Below, piece by piece: positions 55,859 through 64,000 of a stretch of DNA of 64,000 nt. Position 1 is the stretch's first letter. Each line of letters starts with the position of its first letter. The position numbers and the translations under genes are program-made. The stretch is taken from assembly GCF_024124905.1 (NCBI RefSeq), contig NZ_JAMXST010000004.1, positions 62,001 to 126,000 on the forward strand, read 5' to 3'. A model generated the notes under the pieces. The model made no database searches, was not told the origin of the DNA, and saw only the letters and a list, made by a program, of their open reading frames with translations. This stretch comes from Cellulosimicrobium cellulans (GTDB lineage Bacteria > Actinomycetota > Actinomycetes > Actinomycetales > Cellulomonadaceae).

Positions 55859-57373
55859 ATGTCCCACAGCGTCACCGAGGACGCCAGGCGGAGCCTGCGC
55901 ACCCTTCTCGCCACGACTCCCGCGGCGCGGATCCGCGCCGCGCGCGCCGCGTTCGCGGCCCAGGGCTGGGAGGTCGCCTACCGGCGCCGGCTCCTGCTCA
56001 CCGACACCGCCGTGATCGTCGTCGCCGTCCTCGTCGCCTACTTCCTGCGCTGGGACCAGTTCATCGACGAGCCCGTCCGTGAGGCACGCGTTCCGTACGT
56101 CGTGCTCAGCCTGCTGGTCGGGGTCGCCTGGTCCGTCTCGCTCGTCGCGAGCCGGACGCGCGACCCGCGGGTGATGGGGAGCGGCCCCACCGAGTACCAC
56201 CGGATCTTCGACGCGTCGTGGCGCCTCTTCGCCGTCCTCGCGGTCCTCGCGTTCCTGCTCCGCTTCCCGGAGGCGCGGGGGTACCTCGCGTTCGCGTTCC
56301 CGATCGGCCTCGGCGGCCTGCTCCTCGGCCGGTACGCGTGGCGGCAGTGGCTGCACGGTCAGCGGGCCCACGGTCGCATGCGGTCGGCTGTGCTCGCGAT
56401 CGGTCACCGCGACCAGGCCGAGCGGCTCATCCGCGACCTCAACGGCCGCGACGAGTCGGGGTACCGCGTCGTGGGCGTGTGCGTCCCGTCGGGCGGGTTC
56501 GGGGCGGGCGAGGAGATCCGCGGCGTCCCCGTCCTCGGGGAGCTGCGGCACGCGGGCGAGGTCGCCACGCGGGTCGGCGCGGACGTCGTCGCCGTCTCGG
56601 GCTCGGACGCCATCACGGCCGAGGTCGTCCGCCGGCTCGGCTGGGAGCTCGAGCCGTACGGCGTCGACCTCATGCTCACGGCCGAGCTCGCGGACGTCGC
56701 CGGCCCCCGCATCACCATCACGCCGGCGGAGAGCGTCTCGCTCCTGCACGTGGACGCGCCGCGCTTCACCGGCCCCAAGTTCGCCGTGAAGTCCGTCATC
56801 GACTGGACGGGAGCGGCGCTCATCACGCTCGCCGCGCTCCCGGTGCTCGTGATCGTCGCGCTCGCCGTCCGCCTCACCAGCCGCGGCCCGGTGCTCTTCC
56901 GTCAGGAGCGCGTCGGTCGCAACGGACGGACGTTCCCCATGTTCAAGTTCCGGTCGATGCGCGCCGGGGCCGACCGCGAGGTCCAGCACCTCGAGGAGCA
57001 GAACGACGGTGCCGGCCCGCTGTTCAAGATGCGCGACGACCCGCGCGTCACGCCCGTCGGCCGCGTGCTGCGCCGCTACTCGCTCGACGAGCTCCCGCAG
57101 CTCTTCAACGTGCTGCGCGGCGACATGAGCCTCGTCGGGCCGCGGCCGCCGCTGCCGCGCGAGGTGCAGCAGTACGAGAAGAAGGTGCGTCGTCGCCTCC
57201 TGGTCAAGCCGGGTCTCACGGGGCTGTGGCAGGTCGGGGGCCGGTCGGACCTGTCGTGGGAGGAGAGCGTCCGGCTCGACGTCTACTACGTCGAGAACTG
57301 GACGATGTTCGGCGACTTCCTCATCCTCGCGCGCACGGCGCGCGCGGTGTTCTCCGGCTCCGGGGCCTACTGA
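55859..57373 (+). CDS. Polyprenyl-phosphate sugar-1-phosphate transferase (exopolysaccharide priming)
   Basis: 504 residues. Four to five N-terminal membrane helices (about 40-170), a CoA-binding-like cytoplasmic region (about 180-290), one more helix (about 311-335), then the WcaJ/WbaP-type transferase domain: FRQERVGRNGRTFPMFKFRSM, DELPQLFNVLRGDMSLVGPRPP and KPGLTGLWQVGGRSDL, all intact in short form. It moves a sugar phosphate to a lipid carrier to start surface polysaccharide. ATG 55859 has GGAGGT 6 bases upstream; ATG 55826 lacks this and would sit just past the -10. No other polysaccharide gene follows except 57414. Confidence 0.93.
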   Translation: MSHSVTEDARRSLRTLLATTPAARIRAARAAFAAQGWEVAYRRRLLLTDTAVIVVAVLVAYFLRWDQFIDEPVREARVPYVVLSLLVGVAWSVSLVASRTRDPRVMGSGPTEYHRIFDASWRLFAVLAVLAFLLRFPEARGYLAFAFPIGLGGLLLGRYAWRQWLHGQRAHGRMRSAVLAIGHRDQAERLIRDLNGRDESGYRVVGVCVPSGGFGAGEEIRGVPVLGELRHAGEVATRVGADVVAVSGSDAITAEVVRRLGWELEPYGVDLMLTAELADVAGPRITITPAESVSLLHVDAPRFTGPKFAVKSVIDWTGAALITLAALPVLVIVALAVRLTSRGPVLFRQERVGRNGRTFPMFKFRSMRAGADREVQHLEEQNDGAGPLFKMRDDPRVTPVGRVLRRYSLDELPQLFNVLRGDMSLVGPRPPLPREVQQYEKKVRRRLLVKPGLTGLWQVGGRSDLSWEESVRLDVYYVENWTMFGDFLILARTARAVFSGSGAY

Positions 57374-57413
57374 GGCCCGCCGGGATGCAGGGTCGGGCGC
57401 GGGGAGGTGCGTC

Positions 57414-58160
57414 GTGCGGGTCTCGGTCTCGGGATGCGGTCGCCGCGGCGTCCTGCACGCGGCGTCCCTCGCGGCCGCCGGCCACGAGGTCGTGCTCCAC
57501 GACACGGACCCCGCTGCCCTCGACGCGCTCCGCACGGGCCTGGGCCACGCGGCTGAGCCGCGGCTGCACCGGCTCCTCGCGCTCGGCCTCGTGAGCGGGC
57601 GGCTGCGCCCGACGACGGACCGCACGGCGGTCGCCGGTGCGCGGGTGCACGTCCTGTGCGTCGGCGCGGGACCCGACCCCGACCCGGACGGCGTCTCGCG
57701 CGTGGTGACGCTCCGCGACGCGCTCGACGACCTCGCCCCGCACCTCGGCCCCGGGGACCTGGTCGTCGGGCGCGCCCGCGTCCCCGCCGGGACGGCCGAG
57801 TGGCTCGCGGCGGGCCTCGTCGCCGACGGCGTCCGCGCGACCGTCGCGTGGGTCCCCGACGAGCACCGGACCGGGCACGCGGTCGTCGACCTTCTCCACC
57901 CGGCCCGGCTCGTCCACGGGGTCCCTGCCGGCCCGGCCGGCGAGCGGGCGGCCGCGATCCTCGACGCGCTCCACGCCGTGCAGCTCGCGACCGGCGCTCC
58001 CCGGACCGTCACCGACCTCGCGACCGCGGAGCGGCTCGGGCACGGGGCCGGCACGCCGCGCCCCACGGCGCTCGGCGGTCGCGGCAGGACCGGCCACGAC
58101 GGCGCGGACGTGGCGTCGAGCACACCCGGGGCGACGCTGGCCGTCGTCGGGGCCGCCTGA
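57414..58160 (+). CDS. Truncated UDP-glucose/GDP-mannose dehydrogenase-like protein (NAD domain only)
   Basis: 248 residues resembling only the N-terminal NAD-binding half of UDP-sugar dehydrogenases (~430 residues). Parallels are VSGCGRRGVLHAASLAAAGH for the Rossmann GxGxxG, LRPTTDRTAVAGARVHVLCVG, VGRARVPAGTAEWLA (family: STVPVGT) and VPDEHRTGHAVVDLLHPARLVHG (family: NPEFLREGxAVxDFxxPDRIVxG). The catalytic cysteine/dimer half is absent, so normal dehydrogenase activity is not expected. GGGGAGG precedes GTG 57414. It follows the sugar transferase by 40 bp, so it is probably cotranscribed. Confidence 0.68.
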   Translation: MRVSVSGCGRRGVLHAASLAAAGHEVVLHDTDPAALDALRTGLGHAAEPRLHRLLALGLVSGRLRPTTDRTAVAGARVHVLCVGAGPDPDPDGVSRVVTLRDALDDLAPHLGPGDLVVGRARVPAGTAEWLAAGLVADGVRATVAWVPDEHRTGHAVVDLLHPARLVHGVPAGPAGERAAAILDALHAVQLATGAPRTVTDLATAERLGHGAGTPRPTALGGRGRTGHDGADVASSTPGATLAVVGAA

Positions 58161-58245
58161 CGTGGGCGGACGCCCACCGGGGACGATGCCGGACCGTGTC
58201 CCGCGTGTTACCGCGCGGTCACAGGGTTCTGGCAGCATTCTCACC

Positions 58246-59721
58246 ATGTCCACACCCACCCCCGTCCACGAGGACGAGCACGCGCCTGCCCCCGCGTCCG
58301 GCGCGATCGACCGCTTCTTCAAGATCACCGAGCGCGGCTCGACGGTCGGCACCGAGATCCGTGGTGGTCTCGTCACGTTCTTCGCGATGGCCTACATCAT
58401 CGTGCTGAACCCGCTGATCATCGGGACGGTCCAGGACGGCACGGGCCAGTTCCTCGGCGGCGGCGACGCGCCCGACTTCGGCAAGATCGCCGCGGCGACC
58501 GCGCTCGTCGCGGGCGTCATGACGATCGCCATGGGCGTCTTCGCGAACTTCCCCCTCGGCCTCGCGGCCGGGCTGGGCCTCAACGCGGTCGTGGCGTACT
58601 CCATCGCCTCGCTGCCGGGGGTGACCTGGGCGGACGCGATGGGCCTCGTCGTCATCGAGGGCCTCATCATCCTGCTCCTCGTGCTCACCGGGTTCCGCGA
58701 GGCGGTCTTCCGCGCGGTCCCTGTCGAGCTGAAGACGGCCATCAGCGTGGGCATCGGCCTCTTCATCGCGCTCATCGGCCTCGTCAACGCGGGCTTCGTC
58801 ACCGCGGGCAGCGGCACGCTCCTCGCACTCGGCAACCTCGGCACGTGGCCGATCCTCGTGTTCGTCGTGGGCCTCGTGCTGACGATCGTGCTGTGGGTCC
58901 GCAAGGTCAAGGGCGCGCTGCTCGTCGCGATCCTCACCGCGACCGCGCTCGCCGTCGTGCTGGAGAACACGCTGCACATCGGCGCCAAGGCGCCCGACGG
59001 CTCCAACCCGAACGGCTTCAACCTCAACGCGCCCACGTTCGACGGCGTCGTGCAGGTCCCGGACTTCGGCCTCCTCGGCCAGTTCTCGCTCCTGGGCTCG
59101 TTCCAGAACATCGCGACCGTCACCGTGATCCTGCTGGTGTTCTCGCTCCTGCTCGCGGACTTCTTCGACACGATGGGCACCATGGTCGCCGTCGGCGCCG
59201 AGGCGCGCCTCAACGACGCCGACGGCGTCCCGCCGCGCTCGCGCGCGATCCTCGTCGTCGACTCGCTCGCCGCGGCCGCGGGCGGCGCGGGCTCGGTGTC
59301 GTCGAACACGAGCTTCGTCGAGTCCACGACCGGCGCGGGCGAGGGTGCGCGCACCGGTCTCGCCTCGGTCGTCACGGGCGTCGCGTTCCTGCTCGCGACG
59401 TTCCTGTCGCCGCTCGTCGCGCTCGTGCCCTACGAGGCCGCCGCACCGGCGCTGGTCTTCGTCGGGTTCCTCATGATGACCCAGATCGCCGGCATCTCGT
59501 GGAAGAACGTCGAGATCGCGATCCCGGCGTTCCTCACGATCATCGTCATGCCGTTCACCTACTCGATCGCGGACGGCATCGGCGCGGGCTTCCTCGCGTT
59601 CGTCGTCATCAAGCTCGCGCTCGGCAAGGTCCGCGCGATCCACCCGCTCATGTGGGTCGCGTCGGCGATGTTCCTCGTGTACTTCCTCCTCGGCCCGATC
59701 CGGGAGGCGCTGGGCCTCTAG
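58246..59721 (+). CDS. NCS2-family permease (AzgA-like guanine/hypoxanthine transporter)
   Basis: 491 residues, about 12-13 membrane helices. ERGSTVGTEIRGGLVTFFAMAYIIVLNPLI in pieces (TFFAMAYIIVLNPLI), NFPLGLAAGLGLNAVVAY, LLADFFDTMGTMVAVG and SSNTSFVESTTGAGEGARTG are AzgA/PbuG signatures. It should import purine bases with protons. ATG 58246 gives the conserved length; CAGCAT (58233-58238) lies 7 bases before it, suggesting a leaderless message. Followed closely by manA, which has its own -10. Confidence 0.95.
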   Translation: MSTPTPVHEDEHAPAPASGAIDRFFKITERGSTVGTEIRGGLVTFFAMAYIIVLNPLIIGTVQDGTGQFLGGGDAPDFGKIAAATALVAGVMTIAMGVFANFPLGLAAGLGLNAVVAYSIASLPGVTWADAMGLVVIEGLIILLLVLTGFREAVFRAVPVELKTAISVGIGLFIALIGLVNAGFVTAGSGTLLALGNLGTWPILVFVVGLVLTIVLWVRKVKGALLVAILTATALAVVLENTLHIGAKAPDGSNPNGFNLNAPTFDGVVQVPDFGLLGQFSLLGSFQNIATVTVILLVFSLLLADFFDTMGTMVAVGAEARLNDADGVPPRSRAILVVDSLAAAAGGAGSVSSNTSFVESTTGAGEGARTGLASVVTGVAFLLATFLSPLVALVPYEAAAPALVFVGFLMMTQIAGISWKNVEIAIPAFLTIIVMPFTYSIADGIGAGFLAFVVIKLALGKVRAIHPLMWVASAMFLVYFLLGPIREALGL

Positions 59722-59730
59722 GCTCGGCCC

Positions 59731-61086
59731 ATGACGAGCGCGGCGGACGAGCGGTCGGGGAAGGCGTCGGTCGACGCCCTCCCCGCCGCTCGTCCGCCCG
59801 CGTTCTACCGGCTGGAGAACACCGTCCAGCCGTATGACTGGGGCTCGACGTCGGCGATCCAGGACCTCCTGGGGGTGGCACCGGACGGTCGTCCGGCGGC
59901 CGAGCTGTGGATGGGCGCGCACCCGCTCGCGCCGTCGCGCGTCGTGCCCGACGGCGAACGGCGCCCGGCCGAGGCGCGACCGGGCGTGCCGGCGGCATCG
60001 GGCACGACGCTCGCGGACCTGGTGCGCGCGGACCCGGTGGGGGTCCTGGGCCAGCGCGTGCTCGACCAGCACGGGCCCCGCCTGCCGTTCCTGCTCAAGG
60101 TGCTCGCCGCCGAGCGCGCGCTCTCGCTGCAGGTCCACCCGCGGCCGCACCTCGCGCGCGCCGGGTTCAACCGCGAGAACCGGGAGGGCGTGGCGCGCGA
60201 CTCGCCGCTGCGCAGCTTCCACGACGACCAGCACAAGCCCGAGATGGTCGTGGCGGTGACGCGCTTCGAGGGGCTGTCGGGCTTCCGCCGTCCGACGCGC
60301 ATCCTCGAGCTCCTCGACGGCCTCGACGGCGACCTCGTCGGGCGCATGCGGTCGGCGCTCCTCGCCAGCCCCACGGAGGCGGGCGTCCGCGCGGCGTTCA
60401 CGCTCGCCCTGCACGCGCGTTCCGAGCCCGACGTCGCGGCGGACCTCGCGCGGACCGTCGCGTCGGTGCGGGCCCGGGCCGAGGCAGCGTCCGGGACCGG
60501 TGCCGCTCCGGCGTCCGGGGCTCCTCGTCGGACGTCGCAGCGTGCCGACGCCACGGTGCTCTCGCTGGCGGACCAGCACCCGGGCGACCCGGGCGCCGTC
60601 GTCTCCCTCATGCTCAACCGGGTCACGCTCGCCCCCGGGGAGTCGATGTTCGTGCCCTCGGGGCACGTGCACGCCTACCTGTCCGGGTGCGCGGTCGAGA
60701 TCATGGCGAGCTCGGACAACGTCCTGCGTGCCGGGCTCACGACCAAGCTCGTCGACGTCGACGCGCTGCTCGAGTGCGCCACGTGCACGCCCGGACCCGC
60801 CGCACGGCCGCGGCTGGTCGAGGACGGTTCCGGCCTCGTCACCTACCGCCCGCCCGTGGCGGAGTTCGCGCTCCGGGCGGGCCGGGTCACGGGCCCGGTG
60901 GCCCTGCCCGACGCCGGTCCGCGCGTCGTGCTGTGCCTGGACGGTGCGGTGACGCTCGCCGGAGGCTCGGGTGCGCGCTCCGTCGAGGTGCGCCTGGCGC
61001 GCGGCGAGTCGGTCTTCGTCCCGCACGGGACGGGGCCGGTGGTCGCGCACGGTGACGGCCGCACCGTCGTCGCCTACGTGCCCTGA
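59731..61086 (+). CDS. manA: Mannose-6-phosphate isomerase, class I
   Basis: 451 residues. Converts mannose 6-phosphate and fructose 6-phosphate, feeding GDP-mannose for glycans. Zinc and active-site motifs are LQVHPRPHLAR, HKPEMVVAV and FVPSGHVHAYLSGCAVEIM; the start YDWGS is standard. A variable Ala/Ser-rich insertion lies near 250-270. TAGGCT (59719-59724) is exactly 6 bases before ATG 59731 and overlaps the end of the NCS2 gene: a leaderless promoter. No ribosome site is present. Confidence 0.96.
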   Translation: MTSAADERSGKASVDALPAARPPAFYRLENTVQPYDWGSTSAIQDLLGVAPDGRPAAELWMGAHPLAPSRVVPDGERRPAEARPGVPAASGTTLADLVRADPVGVLGQRVLDQHGPRLPFLLKVLAAERALSLQVHPRPHLARAGFNRENREGVARDSPLRSFHDDQHKPEMVVAVTRFEGLSGFRRPTRILELLDGLDGDLVGRMRSALLASPTEAGVRAAFTLALHARSEPDVAADLARTVASVRARAEAASGTGAAPASGAPRRTSQRADATVLSLADQHPGDPGAVVSLMLNRVTLAPGESMFVPSGHVHAYLSGCAVEIMASSDNVLRAGLTTKLVDVDALLECATCTPGPAARPRLVEDGSGLVTYRPPVAEFALRAGRVTGPVALPDAGPRVVLCLDGAVTLAGGSGARSVEVRLARGESVFVPHGTGPVVAHGDGRTVVAYVP

Positions 61087-61140
61087 CCCGGGTCGCACCG
61101 CTCACCGCTCTGCCCCGCGGGGGTGACGTGCGCCCCTTTC

Positions 61141-61168
61141 TTTACTCAAGGTAATGAGTTAAGGTAAC
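61141..61168 (+). promoter_or_regulatory. Operator-like repeat in front of the marR gene
   Basis: TTTACTCA-AGGTAA-TGAGTTAA (61141-61162) is an inverted repeat matching at 7 of 8 arm positions, and AAGGTAA appears twice (61148-61154, 61161-61167). It is AT-rich against a GC-rich background and ends 5 bases before the marR start, the usual position for MarR autoregulation. Confidence 0.75.
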
Positions 61169-61172
61169 TATC

Positions 61173-61631
61173 ATGCCTGCTGCGGACCCCACTGCCCCCT
61201 CCCGGAGCCAGTGCCGGCCCGCGACGCTCGGCGGCGAGCTCCGCGTCGCGCTCACCCGCATCTCGCGCCGCCTGCGCGCCCAGCGCGGGGAGGCAGACCT
61301 CCCCGAAGGGCGGTTCGGCGTGCTCACGGTCCTGCACAAGCACGGCGCCATGTCGCCGAGCGAGCTCGCCGAGCACGAGCGCGTCAGGCCGCCGTCGATG
61401 ACCCGGGCCGTCAACGCCCTCGTCGAGATGGGGCTCGTGGAGAAGACCGAGCACCCGAGCGACCGGCGTCAGGTCGTCGTGCGGCTCACGGACGCCGGCG
61501 TGCGCGAGGTCAAGGAGACCCGCCGCCGCCGGGACGCGTGGCTCACGCAGCAGCTGTCCTCCCTCACCCCCGACGAAAGAGAGACCTTGGCCCGCGCCAG
61601 TGAGCTGTTGACCCGGATCGCCGCCCGATGA
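61173..61631 (+). CDS. MarR-family transcriptional regulator
   Basis: 152 residues. The winged helix contains LHKHGAMSPSELAEHERVRPPSMTRAVNAL in part (MSPSELAEHERVRPPSMTRA) and the wing KTEHPSDRRQVVVRLT, with the DRR motif typical of MarR. Its stop overlaps the MFS transporter start (ATGA), so the regulator probably controls the transporter and itself. ATG 61173 lies within 10 bases of the operator; the message is probably leaderless or nearly so. Matches the position of Rv0880 in mycobacteria (from memory). Confidence 0.95.
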   Translation: MPAADPTAPSRSQCRPATLGGELRVALTRISRRLRAQRGEADLPEGRFGVLTVLHKHGAMSPSELAEHERVRPPSMTRAVNALVEMGLVEKTEHPSDRRQVVVRLTDAGVREVKETRRRRDAWLTQQLSSLTPDERETLARASELLTRIAAR

Positions 61632-62974
61632 GCGCGACGTTCTCCTCCCTGAAGTACTACAACTACCGCGTCTGGTTCGGCGCCGCGCTCGTCGCGAACG
61701 TCGGCACCTGGATGCAGCGCGTCGCGCAGGACTGGCTCGTCCTCACCGACCTCACCGACAACTCCGGCATCGCCGTCGGCGTCGTGACAGCGCTGCAGTT
61801 CGCGCCCGTGCTCGCCCTGTCCGCGTGGGCGGGCCTGCTCGCCGACCGGCTCCCGCGCCGTCGGCTCCTCATGGCCACGCAGGGTGCGATGGGCCTGCTC
61901 GCGCTCGGCCTCGGTGCCCTCGTCCTGTCCGGGCGCGTCGAGCTCTGGCACGTCTACGTGTTCGCGGGGCTGCTCGGCGTCGTCACCGCGTTCGACAACC
62001 CGGTGCGCCAGACGTTCGTCGCCGAGATGGTCCCGGCGGACAAGCTGTCCAACGCCGTCGGGCTCAACAGCGCGTCGTTCAACGCCGCGCGCCTCGTAGG
62101 ACCGGGCGTCGCGGGTCTGCTCATCGCGGCCGTCGGCTCGGGCTGGCTCTTCATCCTCAACGGCGTGACGTTCGGGGCGACGATCCTCGCGCTCGTGTAC
62201 ATGCGCACGCGCGAGCTCCACGTCCTGCCCAGCGCCCCGCGCGAGAAGGGGCAGATCCGCGAGGGCATCCGGTACGTCCGCAAGCGCACCGACATCATCG
62301 TCATCATGGTCGTCGTCGGCGTCGTGTCGACGTTCGGGCTCAACTTCCAGCTCACGTCCGCGATGATGGCCAAGGTCGAGTTCGGCAAGGGCCCGGGGGA
62401 GTACGGGATCCTCGGGTCGATCCTCGCCATCGGGTCGCTGACCGGTGCTCTGCTCGCCGCGCGGCGCGAGCGCCCGCGCGTCCGGCTCGTCATCGGGTCC
62501 GCGTTCGGGTTCGCCGTCGCGACGGGCGTCATGGCGCTCATGCCGACCTACCCGAGCTACGCGATCGCCTGCATCCCCGTCGGCCTCGCGTCGCTGACGA
62601 TGATGACCGCCGCCAACTCCACGATCCAGATGTCCGTCGACCCCGTCATGCGCGGGCGCGTCATGTCGCTCTACATGATCGTGTTCCTCGGCGCGACGCC
62701 GGTCGGGTCGCCGCTCGTCGGCTGGATCGCCGAGGCCTGGGGGCCGCGCTGGGCCATCGGCGTCGGATCGATCACCGCCGGCCTCGTCGCCGTGGGCGCC
62801 GCCGTCTGGGCCGTGCGCAACTGGCACCTCGAGGTCCGCTACCGCGTCCTCCAGCGCCCGCACCTCGTGGTCCGCTACCTCGACGCGGGCACCCCGGCGG
62901 ACCGCTCGGCCCGCGCCGAGACGAGCCGTCGCCTCGGGATCGAGGACGCGGAGGAGGCGGCCCGCGCCGCCTGA
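61628..62974 (+). CDS. MFS transporter, efflux type (MFS_3/EntS-like)
   Basis: 448 residues, about ten to twelve helices. ALVANVGTWMQRVAQDWLVL is the signature of this MFS subgroup, then LADRLPRRRLLM (motif A) and DNPVRQTFVAEMVP. The likely direction is export of drugs or small metabolites. A ~40-residue hydrophilic C-terminal tail follows the last helix. Cotranscribed with marR; ends at a strong bidirectional terminator. Confidence 0.93.
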   Translation: MSATFSSLKYYNYRVWFGAALVANVGTWMQRVAQDWLVLTDLTDNSGIAVGVVTALQFAPVLALSAWAGLLADRLPRRRLLMATQGAMGLLALGLGALVLSGRVELWHVYVFAGLLGVVTAFDNPVRQTFVAEMVPADKLSNAVGLNSASFNAARLVGPGVAGLLIAAVGSGWLFILNGVTFGATILALVYMRTRELHVLPSAPREKGQIREGIRYVRKRTDIIVIMVVVGVVSTFGLNFQLTSAMMAKVEFGKGPGEYGILGSILAIGSLTGALLAARRERPRVRLVIGSAFGFAVATGVMALMPTYPSYAIACIPVGLASLTMMTAANSTIQMSVDPVMRGRVMSLYMIVFLGATPVGSPLVGWIAEAWGPRWAIGVGSITAGLVAVGAAVWAVRNWHLEVRYRVLQRPHLVVRYLDAGTPADRSARAETSRRLGIEDAEEAARAA

Positions 62975-62995
62975 CGCCCGTCACCCCGCGCCGAA

Positions 62996-63042
62996 CACGA
63001 CATGAGGGTCGTCATGGAAGCCATGACGACCCTCATGTCGTG
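62996..63042. terminator. Perfect 22-bp bidirectional terminator
   Basis: 62996-63017 pairs with 63021-63042 with no mismatch, loop AAG. It lies between the convergent MFS and serC genes, ending 40 bases before the serC stop. Confidence 0.9.
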
Positions 63043-63081
63043 CTCGACGCGGGGTGGGGGGCGTGCTCGGCGGTTCTCGGG

Positions 63082-64000
<919 letters not shown>

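Overview
The window is about 64 kb of very GC-rich DNA, dense with genes. Gene content and order point to a high-GC actinobacterium, most likely of the Cellulomonadaceae/Promicromonosporaceae type (for example Cellulosimicrobium or Isoptericola); the genus is inferred, not proven. Supporting features are many GTG starts, TANNNT -10 boxes placed 6-8 bases before start codons (leaderless genes), actinobacteria-specific families (DUF3263, LytR_C, DUF3027, DUF2530, PspA beside a TPM protein), an XPB helicase, a single GroEL without GroES, and serC near XPB as in mycobacteria.

Layout. 1-11 kb: 5' part of trehalose-6-phosphate synthase (otsA), a membrane-anchored Ser/Thr kinase, a small membrane protein, a DsbA-like thioredoxin-fold protein, tRNA-Thr(UGU) with a strong terminator, an SGNH hydrolase, uracil-DNA glycosylase, DUF3263 and LytR_C proteins, a cold-shock protein, an FAD oxidoreductase and a GH15-like secreted protein. 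11-13 kb: groEL behind two CIRCE operators. 13.2-30.6 kb: a urea island with ureABCFGD, a nickel ECF substrate-capture protein (NikMN/CbiM type), the urea ABC transporter urtABCDE, a GntR regulator and a 1,261-residue biotin-dependent urea carboxylase. 30.6-42.8 kb: WXG100 protein, HD-domain protein, two-component system, YcaQ/AlkZ-like winged-helix protein, NYN nuclease, glutamine amidotransferase, PspA and TPM proteins, and a secreted beta-helix (GH55-like) protein behind a LacI/CebR-type operator. 43-64 kb: an actinobacterial core block (XPB, helicase-associated protein, cold-shock protein, DUF3027, DUF2530, MarR, MFS, serC) interleaved with a TetR/epimerase pair, a sacsin-type ATPase, a sugar transferase, a truncated UDP-sugar dehydrogenase relative, an NCS2 permease and manA.

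How it works together. UrtABCDE would import urea. Urease would hydrolyse it, using nickel captured by the NikMN-type protein and delivered by UreG, which carries a His-rich tail; no ureE is present. The urea carboxylase offers a second, ATP- and biotin-dependent route, but its partner allophanate hydrolase is not in the window.

The most unusual structure is intergenic. Two families of short, phased repeats recur at unlinked places. Family A has a 21-bp period with core CGAGGTAGAGCC (four loci). Family B has a 19-bp period with core GAGATCGGCGG (three loci). In both, direct copies usually face inverted copies, and several arrays start inside or directly beside the stop codon of a neighbouring gene. 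A related 95-bp tandem duplication reproduces the 3' end of the XPB gene. I do not recognise these as a named repeat family.
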